The position numbers and the translations under genes are program-made. Below, in pieces: positions 60,101 through 64,000 of a stretch of DNA of 64,000 nt. The stretch is from NCBI RefSeq assembly GCF_011397635.1, contig NC_064769.1, positions 19,857,207 to 19,921,206 of the forward strand, read 5' to 3'. Positions within the stretch are counted from its first letter, which is position 1; each line of letters starts with the position of its first letter. The notes under the pieces are model-generated. The model ran no database searches, was not told where the DNA came from, and saw nothing but the letters and a program-made list of their open reading frames with translations. The DNA comes from Epinephelus fuscoguttatus. Lineage: Eukaryota > Chordata > Actinopteri > Perciformes > Serranidae.

Positions 60101-63100
60101 AGTCCGTGTCAAAGCTTGTATCAAAGCGCGTTAATTAGCGGAGATTTACCGTCTGTCACAGTCTAAATCCTGCTGGATATTAGTTTGTTACTCAGGACTG
60201 TCTTAAGTTACTGAATTTATGCACATCAATCATTTCTTTGGCCATTGGTTTTTGTCTTTACATTCAAATATTACACAGCGAGAATTCACCCTCAGCTCAG
60301 AATCAAACCTCTGTCCTTTTTATATTTATTATTTTTTATAACACTATGCACAAGGATCAGACTGTCAGTCTGTTAGAGCAGCTCCCAAATGTTTATTGCA
60401 CATAATGTGTCGGTCTAAATATTTAAATTTTAAAAATCGGTATGAAGCTTTAGACACGTAGTATCAATGACTAATGATCTCTATCACTGATGTCATTGGT
60501 CGCACTGATGGAACATAATTCCTATAGCCTAATATTGGGGATTATATGTTAATATTTCTGAGTGAGCAATGGTGCAGCATTTCAATGTCTTTAAATTTAC
60601 TACATTTGTAGCTGAAATAAAGTCACTGAATGCTCTTGAGTCAAGATACAAATAGATGTCCAACATTTTAAAATCTATGTATTTTAACCTTAACATCTTT
60701 TCAAGTGCAAATCACCAAACATATTATTACTGGGTCAGACTGTGAGTTTACAGTCATGTCTTTATGTCTTTGATCTATAGCCTAGCCTATATGTTTTAAA
60801 TCTTCCTATTTTTCAGTTGCTGCCTCCTGTGTTTTTCCCCATCAGATTAAATCTGAACAAATATATTAATATAATGTAATGTATCTACAGCCTGATACAC
60901 AGCCACTTTATCTTCATTAAGGAAATGTAAGTCTGATAAATGATGAATAAATGGACAACACTTTTTTATTGACTTTATGGTTAACTTATTTACACTTTCC
61001 TCGCTCTTACTCAGGCTCTTCTTTTAAAGATAAACGTGCACCATCTGCTACACATGCATTAATATCTCTACATCCACTGGATTAAAATGGAGGCCTGTCT
61101 TTTATTTACCTGTTGCCATGGTGAATCGTGGAGTCGGAGCTCCATTGATGATGGCTTTTTATTGTCGACTTAACTGAGAGTGAACATACTCAGAGTTGAC
61201 TGAACTAACTGCTGTTCTGGAACCGGTAACTCAGAGTTTCCCATCTCAAGGTAAATCAACTCAGAGTTCAGGATTAGACTCAGAGTTTGTTGAACCTCCT
61301 ACCTGGAATACCGCTCTGGAAAGCTGTTGGGTTGTGTTGTTTCCCGCTTACAGTGAATAAGTCGTCACGTTTGAAGGCGCCACTAATGGTTTAACTTTCT
61401 GCTAACAGCTAACTGTTGATTGGAAGCTTCAGTACTTTATTTAACTTTATTGTAACAGTTCTTTGTAGAATTGTGTTATGGCAATACTTTATTTAACTTT
61501 AGTATAACAATATTTTATATAATGTTTTTATAATGGCACATTATTTAACTTTATTATAACTGTTCTTTTATTTAATTGTATTATATTAGTACTTTATTCA
61601 ATTTTGTTAAAATAGTACTCTATTTAACAGTATTGTATTTAACTTTATTATAACAGTTCTTTATTTAATTTTTTTTAACAGTACTTAAATCTTTTTGGCA
61701 ATTATACCTCTGTGTTATTTAACTTTATTATAACAGTTCTTCATATAATTTTGTTATAACAATACTTAATTTTATTATAAGAGTTCTATTTAATTTAGAT
61801 ACAATTGTACTTTATTTAACTCTACTATAACAGAACTTTATTTAATTTTGATATAACATTATTTTTTGTTGTAACAGTACTTTATTTAACTTTATTACAA
61901 CAGTTCTTTATTTAATTTTATAACAGTACTTAATTTTATAACAGTCCTTATAACAGTACAGTAATAGTGCTTTATTTAACTTTATGATAACAGTAGTTAA
62001 TTCAGTAGTTTAATATCAGTACTTAAGAGGAGATTTCAAAACAGGAGATAAATATCATGTATCCAAATACAGCCAAAAAATATTGCAGTACTATTTATAG
62101 GCTGTATCGCCCAGCCCTACAGTAAATTGCCCTTTATTACTTTAGACAAGGTTTTTTTTTGTTTTGTTTTGTTTTTTTAGAAATGTTCACAAGTGAACAA
62201 CAATGATTATTATTTGGTTTTGTTAAAGAAAACAACAACAAATCAACTGTAGGTCAAACAAAAGGAATGCTTTATATGATATATTTCAAAAAAGATTACA
62301 AGATTAAGACCCCAGGAAGAATAAATGCTGCTCTGGCTACAGCTAACGGGGATTCTAATACACAATATTAAAGGGAAATTTCGGTTTATTTCAACCTGTC
62401 TCCTATCGTCCTAAATTTGTTTCAAGTGACTAGTGACATAGAAATAATAGTTAGCATGTTAGCCGTTAGCCTAGATACAGCCGGGGCGCATAGTAGCGTC
62501 AGACCTGTTAAAACGTAAGTGAACGGGCAATCTTCAAGTGCAAAGTTAGTCCACTAAACAAGCTTTTTTCCACAAAGACCGCCTCATATCGTTAGGATAA
62601 ATGTCAGAGAACATATAGAAAACGACGTGAACGTGTTGTCTTATCTTACCGGTGTGCTGCCATGTTTGTTTACCATCTAGCTCTGCTTTCCAAAGCGTGG
62701 CCGAAATATATCTCACGAGCTCTAGATAAAGCCCAGCTGGATACTACTCCAGGTGGATGTGTCTCGTCCTCGGTCACATCCAGACCTTGAAAATAAGGCT
62801 GCAGCCGGTCCCATTCCTTGCAACAGAGGTATTCCTCTTCTGTGGGCATTGGGGCACAGCATTCTCAGGTACACCACCAATCTCCAGAGCCACGCAGCCT
62901 TGCAGCAGCCATTCCTCCTCTCTCGTCCTCTAACGTTACCTGTTGCGCCTCTCTCTCTCCTCCTCCATTCTTCAATTTCACAAAGCTCTTCGTCAGTGTA
63001 TTCTGGCTCAAATAAATAAGGGCGGCCATCAAACTCTGCAAAATCAAATTCCTCCTCCACAAAGTCGAAGTCTGGCAAAAAGTCAGCCATTATTCTATAA

Positions 63101-64000
63101 ATCTTTCATAAAATAAATTAATGAACTTTTCAGGCTACTGTCCGGTTCTGCCTTCCAGCTGTTGCTGCTTGTTCTCGCGAGATTTCAGGCATTGTATGAG
63201 ATCGCTGCTTGTTCTCGCGATATTTCGGCCGCGCTTTGGAAAGCAGAGCTAGATGGTAAACAAACATGGCAGCACACCGGTAAGGTAAGACAACACGTTC
63301 ACATGTCGTTTTCTATATGTTCTCTGACATTTATCCTAATGATATGAGGCGGTCTTTGTGGAAAAAAAAGCTTGTTTAGTGGACTAACTTTGCACTTGAA
63401 GTATGCCCGTTCACTTACGTTTTAACAGGTCTGACGCTACTATGCGCCCCCGGCTGTATCTAGGCTAACGGCTAACATGCTAACTATTATTTTTATGTCA
63501 CTAGTCACTTGAAACAAATTCAGGACGATAGGAGACAGGTTGAAATAAACCGAAATTTCCCTTTAAATTAAATATAATTAGATTAAATTAAATGAGTTCT
63601 GTAATAACTAAAAATGTTGTTTCTTTCTGTCAGGTACAAAATTAGCTCATCCGACGTTCCTGAAGTATTGGCTGAGAACTTCAAGGACTTGACCAAACGT
63701 GCTGTGGCGCTGGTGGAGCTGGCAGCAGACTCCTGGATTGTGACTGGCCGTACACCGACCCCCATCATGATGGCAGCAATTTATCTGTCCTGGCAGTCCT
63801 TGAAACCCAACAAGCACCGGCTCAGTGTCTCTCTGGACAAATTCTGTCAGATTGCCAAAGTGAAAAGGCTCCCTCCTGCTTCAAAGAGAATAACTGAGAT
63901 GAAGGAGATGCTGTGTAAGCTGGGAAAGGAGATTCCTTGGGTCAGGGAAGAGGTGACGCCACACAATGTTGTTCAGCAGCTGGAGGATATTCTAAAGTAC
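54180..64000 (+). CDS. brf2: BRF2, TFIIB-related RNA polymerase III initiation factor (3' end outside window)
   Basis: Subunit of the TFIIIB form used at type 3 Pol III promoters (U6, 7SK, selenocysteine tRNA), where it joins TBP on the TATA box and recruits Pol III with SNAPc and BDP1. Exons: 54180-54330, 59162-59221, 59327-59648, 63634-64000 (open to the window end); GT/AG throughout, phases 1,1,2 agree; 300 residues seen, human protein 419. The N-terminal zinc ribbon has C8-x2-C11 and C29-x2-C32 (LSCPGCG, VCMDCG). The linker VSYSRTTAV matches family members. Cyclin fold 1 covers about residues 72-165 ([22 protein letters not shown]) and fold 2 about 190-290 ([31 protein letters not shown]). 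The C-terminal region with the redox-sensing cysteine known from human BRF2 lies past the edge. Adjacent to rab11fip1 in the same direction, as in human. Confidence 0.95.
54773..56027. mobile_element. CAGGGTGTCTGCAGGT-ended DNA transposon with a nested insert
   Basis: Left end CAGGGTGTCTGCAGGTCC and right end ACCTGTAGACACCCTG are near-perfect inverted copies; sub-terminal AAGTCTTAAATCGTCTTAAA and AGTTCTTAAAAAGCATTAAG are typical of this fish family. A single-sided relative (ACAGGTCCTTAAAAAGTCTT) lies at about 45510. It contains the hAT insert at 55033-55464 and lies in brf2 intron 1. Confidence 0.7.
55033..55464. mobile_element. Nested hAT-like element (CAGGGGTGTCCAAAC end)
   Basis: Left terminus CAGGGGTGTCCAAACCTTTT; the right terminus GACTTTGGACATGCTTG is an eroded inverse. 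Flanked by CTTTCAGG on the left (55025-55032) and CTTTAAGG on the right (55465-55472), an 8-base target duplication with one mismatch. No transposase. Confidence 0.7.
56028..56858 (+). other. brf2 intron 1, middle part
   Basis: Bases 56215-56400 (CTTATTATTGTCATTATACG, then ATGAAACGAAG) resemble the 3' region of a fish retroposon. No exon. Confidence 0.4.
56860..57345 (-). mobile_element. Eroded 3' end of another L2/Rex-like LINE
   Basis: The minus strand from about 57345 to 57080 reads, with interruptions, [39 protein letters not shown] and [13 protein letters not shown], aligning in order with the LINE fragment at 49380-49721 but clearly another family. It has one stop and gaps. The 3' UTR follows to about 56860. 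Confidence 0.75.
57824..57848. repeat. (TTTA)n microsatellite
   Basis: Five to six TTTA units inside brf2 intron 1. Confidence 0.9.
57849..59161 (+). other. brf2 intron 1, last part
   Basis: No exon before the acceptor at 59160-59161. Bases about 58660-58800 (CATAATCCACAGACCTCACC, then TTTCATTATACTGGAGTGAA) vaguely recall the hairpin element at 38286 (ATAATCCACAGACCTTG, TTCCATTATATTGGAG), suggesting an older relative. Confidence 0.4.
59873..61314. mobile_element. GGTATTCCAG-ended DNA transposon relic in brf2 intron 3
   Basis: Left end GGGGTATTCCAGAAAGCGGG and right end CTGGAATACC are inverted. Sub-terminal regions also pair loosely: repeated AACTCTGAGT/ACTCAGAGTT words and CACCATGGCAAC (left, about 59985) against GTTGCCATGGTG (right, about 61110). 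About 1.44 kb with no transposase frame. Target duplication not evident; the termini suggest a Harbinger-like class, unproven. Confidence 0.7.
61432..61998. repeat. AT-rich degenerate minisatellite
   Basis: About a dozen diverged copies of the core TTTATTTAACTTTATTATAA followed by CAGTTCTT or CAGTACTT, at irregular spacing of about 40-60 bases. The order of cores with alternating AACAGTTCTT and AACAGTACTT points to a two-part higher unit. Confidence 0.8.
62368..63566. mobile_element. TTAA transposon with ~350-bp inverted repeats (T2/Kolobok-like)
   Basis: Begins TTAAAGGGAAATTTCGGTTT and ends AAACCGAAATTTCCCTTTAA. The left arm 62368-62718 and right arm about 63212-63566 are inverted copies with only scattered differences (TTTGGAAAGCAGAGCTAGAT near the inner edge of the right arm matches the inverse at about 62675-62694). 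The spacer of about 490 bp holds a broken minus-strand P2X7-domain-like gene. TTAA flanks plus TTAAAGGRR ends fit the T2/Kolobok group. It lies in brf2 intron 3, about 70 bases before exon 4. Confidence 0.85.
62700..63090 (-). pseudogene. Broken P2X7-cytoplasmic-domain-like gene inside the TTAA element
   Basis: On the minus strand, exon 1 (63090 down to 62940) starts [17 protein letters not shown], includes [13 protein letters not shown] and an Arg/Glu-rich stretch, and ends in phase 1 at a GTAACG donor. After about 55 bases an AG precedes a segment reading DWWCT, a stop, [15 protein letters not shown], then, after a one-base frameshift, [14 protein letters not shown] and an extension into the inverted repeat. 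The WWC...C...PM.TEEE.LCC pattern is that of the zinc-binding cysteine region of the P2X7 receptor C terminus and of many related small fish proteins. The internal stop and frameshift show this copy is not functional. Assignment by pattern recognition only. Confidence 0.65.

Noticed and set aside
1-64000. CRISPR arrays, bacterial operons, integrated virus
   Set aside because: No regular spaced repeats, no prokaryotic gene layout and no viral structural or polymerase frames; the only reverse-transcriptase traces are host LINE fragments.

Overview
This is nuclear DNA of a ray-finned fish, most likely a percomorph-type teleost. The genes have short exons with GT/AG introns, the products are vertebrate signalling, lipid and vesicle-traffic proteins, and the non-coding DNA is packed with dispersed repeats typical of teleosts (TTAA-flanked elements, hAT and Harbinger MITEs, LINE 3' ends, CA/GA microsatellites). 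No bacterial, viral or organellar gene was seen.

Four protein-coding genes lie head to tail on the + strand. (1) A CaBP1-type neuronal EF-hand calcium sensor: 8 coding exons, 7398-16929, 222 aa. (2) gpat4 (agpat6), an ER glycerol-3-phosphate acyltransferase: 12 coding exons, 22922-29361, 471 aa. (3) rab11fip1 (RCP), a class I Rab11 effector: 6 coding exons, 32263-51380, 1386 aa. Its third exon holds about 580 residues of nearly pure Glu/Arg/Lys/Gln helix with internal tandem repeats. (4) brf2, the TFIIB-like subunit of the type 3 RNA polymerase III initiation factor: 4 exons seen, 54180-64000, first 300 aa, cut by the window edge. All exon joins were checked by reading phase and the first three genes close in frame. 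rab11fip1-brf2 adjacency with the same orientation, and linkage to gpat4, match human 8p11. The CaBP gene is the odd neighbour, since human CABP genes lie elsewhere.

Layout: 1-7.4 kb is non-coding with a tRNA-like/repeat composite and long GT/GA tracts; 7.4-18.5 kb the CaBP gene; 18.5-21.3 kb intergenic; 21.3-29.7 kb gpat4 with a GC-richer promoter; 29.8-32.1 kb a nested transposon pair and plain spacer; 32.1-52.1 kb rab11fip1 with a repeat-rich 9.2-kb first intron; 52.1-54.1 kb spacer with a hAT relic; 54.2 kb to the end brf2, whose introns 1 and 3 hold most of the mobile DNA.

The most notable non-gene object is a 1.2-kb element in brf2 intron 3. It has about 350-bp terminal inverted repeats ending in TTAAAGGGA, and encloses a broken two-exon gene on the minus strand that resembles the cysteine-rich cytoplasmic domain of P2X7 receptors. 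The four genes show no common pathway; gpat4 and rab11fip1 both act on internal membranes, brf2 in the nucleus, and the CaBP at neuronal membranes and channels. Family names are from recognition of the reading frames; no database search was run.
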